Assembly: GCF_002263515.1 (NCBI RefSeq)
Contig: NZ_CP022752.1
Location: forward strand, 1,054,001 to 1,118,000
Source of the DNA: Actinopolyspora erythraea
GTDB taxonomy: Bacteria > Actinomycetota > Actinomycetes > Mycobacteriales > Pseudonocardiaceae
DNA length: 64,000 bases
Direction of reading: 5' to 3'
The translations under genes and the position numbers were made by a program. The notes under the pieces are model-generated. The model was not told the origin of the DNA. It made no database searches and worked only from the letters and a program-made list of their open reading frames with translations. Position 1 is the first letter of the stretch, and the number at the start of each line of letters is the position of its first letter. Below are positions 63,481-64,000 of this stretch, in pieces.

Positions 63481-64000
63481 GTCACACCACCATCCGTGGG
63501 GTTCGTCGTGCGGCGGTGCCGGTTCGGACCGTCCTCGACGGGGGAGCGGTCGTCCCGCGCTGGCTTCTCGGCCGGGTAGGTGTGGATGTCGCTGGTTTCG
63601 CCGGTCAGCCAGAAGAAGGGGTACGGCTCGGCGGAGAGGGCGGTCACCTCGGTGCCGAGCAGTTCCCGGAACACCGCGCCGCCGGTCTGGGCGAACACCA
63701 CCAGGGGAATGTCCTTCGCCCGGCAGTGCGCCGCGATCTCGTCGAAGGTCCCGTTGCCGAGGACCATTCCGGAGGCCAGCACCGCTCCCGCGCCGTCCAG
63801 TGCCCGGGTGTGGTCGGACAGGACGGGCTCGTCCCACTCGGTGCGTCCACCCTTGAGATCGCAGGCGACGTAGTCGAGCCCCCGCCGGTGCAACGCGGCG
63901 AGCAGCGAGTTCACCACACCGATCACGGCCACCGGACCGCTCGTCCCCCGGGGAAGCAGCTCGACCACGACGCGGGCGCGCTCGGTGGACTTCCGCAGCG
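63477..64000 (-). CDS. DUF364-like (putative heavy-metal chelation) protein, 5' end outside window
   Basis: The visible 174 codons are the C-terminal part; the gene begins beyond 64000. The Rossmann-like pattern is AVIGVVNSLLAALHRRGLDY, VLASGMVLGNGTFDEIAAHC, IPLVVFAQTGGAVFRELLG, then EPYPFFWLTGETSDIHTYP. This resembles the DUF364/DUF4213 group described as putative heavy-metal chelation proteins. The C-terminal 25 residues are charged and disordered. Its stop overlaps the PLP enzyme start. It is probably at or near the start of the operon; regulators and further biosynthetic genes would lie upstream, outside the window. Confidence 0.75.
   Translation of the reverse strand, partial: LRKSTERARVVVELLPRGTSGPVAVIGVVNSLLAALHRRGLDYVACDLKGGRTEWDEPVLSDHTRALDGAGAVLASGMVLGNGTFDEIAAHCRAKDIPLVVFAQTGGAVFRELLGTEVTALSAEPYPFFWLTGETSDIHTYPAEKPARDDRSPVEDGPNRHRRTTNPTDGGVT

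Overview
The window is high-GC DNA with very strong G/C third-position bias, dense genes, many GTG/TTG starts, several apparently leaderless genes, a Streptomyces-type subtilisin inhibitor, CebR-type operators and an EspC/WXG-type secretion gene. All of this points to a filamentous actinomycete, most likely in the Pseudonocardiales/Actinopolyspora-Saccharopolyspora neighbourhood. The genus call is an inference. No rRNA, tRNA, CRISPR array or insertion sequence was seen.

Layout. 1-195: 3' end of L-serine dehydratase. 653-1102: secreted SSI-type protease inhibitor. 1366-6728: MerR regulator divergent from alpha-methylacyl-CoA racemase, an LCAD-like acyl-CoA dehydrogenase, an alkaline-phosphatase-fold hydrolase and an MpaB/Lcp-family oxygenase, possibly a branched-lipid or isoprenoid catabolic block. 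6862-10944 (minus): five-gene block with a YbaB-like protein, an EspC+WXG-type protein, two PH-like proteins and a frameshifted membrane protein. 11175-15495: glcDEF glycolate oxidase. 15824-16264: broken secreted-protein gene. 16847-20377: fadA-fadB beta-oxidation pair whose promoter carries the same 23-bp motif as the MerR intergenic region. 20985-24229: secreted protein, TetR and a divergent Baeyer-Villiger-type monooxygenase. 24400-30199: hypothetical proteins, a class A PBP and a CPBP protease. 30524-33185: metE behind a cobalamin riboswitch. 33384-34736: serine beta-lactamase-like hydrolase.

35524-43748 looks like one IclR-controlled sugar/sugar-acid regulon: a sodium:solute symporter, the IclR regulator, a U32-like TIM-barrel protein, an enolase-superfamily dehydratase, a zinc dehydrogenase and an alpha-ketoglutarate-semialdehyde-type dehydrogenase. 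The symporter and operon promoters share the same operator in the same geometry. 44321-48234: GH74 xyloglucanase and a secreted PQQ-type sugar dehydrogenase, each with a CebR-like box. 48631-49572: patatin-like protein. 49747-54359: ureABCFGD urease cluster without ureE. 54393-56007: DUF1707 envelope-stress protein and a secreted endonuclease/exonuclease/phosphatase-fold enzyme.

56244-64000 (minus, running off the window): seven genes joined by six consecutive 4-nt stop/start overlaps: DUF364-like protein, cysteine-synthase-like PLP enzyme, MFS exporter, lipoprotein, two permeases and a fused double ATPase. The make-export-reimport layout resembles metallophore operons, and the neighbouring urease would need nickel.

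The most unusual structure is a family of about 110-140-bp nested-hairpin repeats. Six copies and one remnant were found. All lie just downstream of a stop codon in the same orientation as the upstream gene, and their inner stems differ in sequence but still pair.
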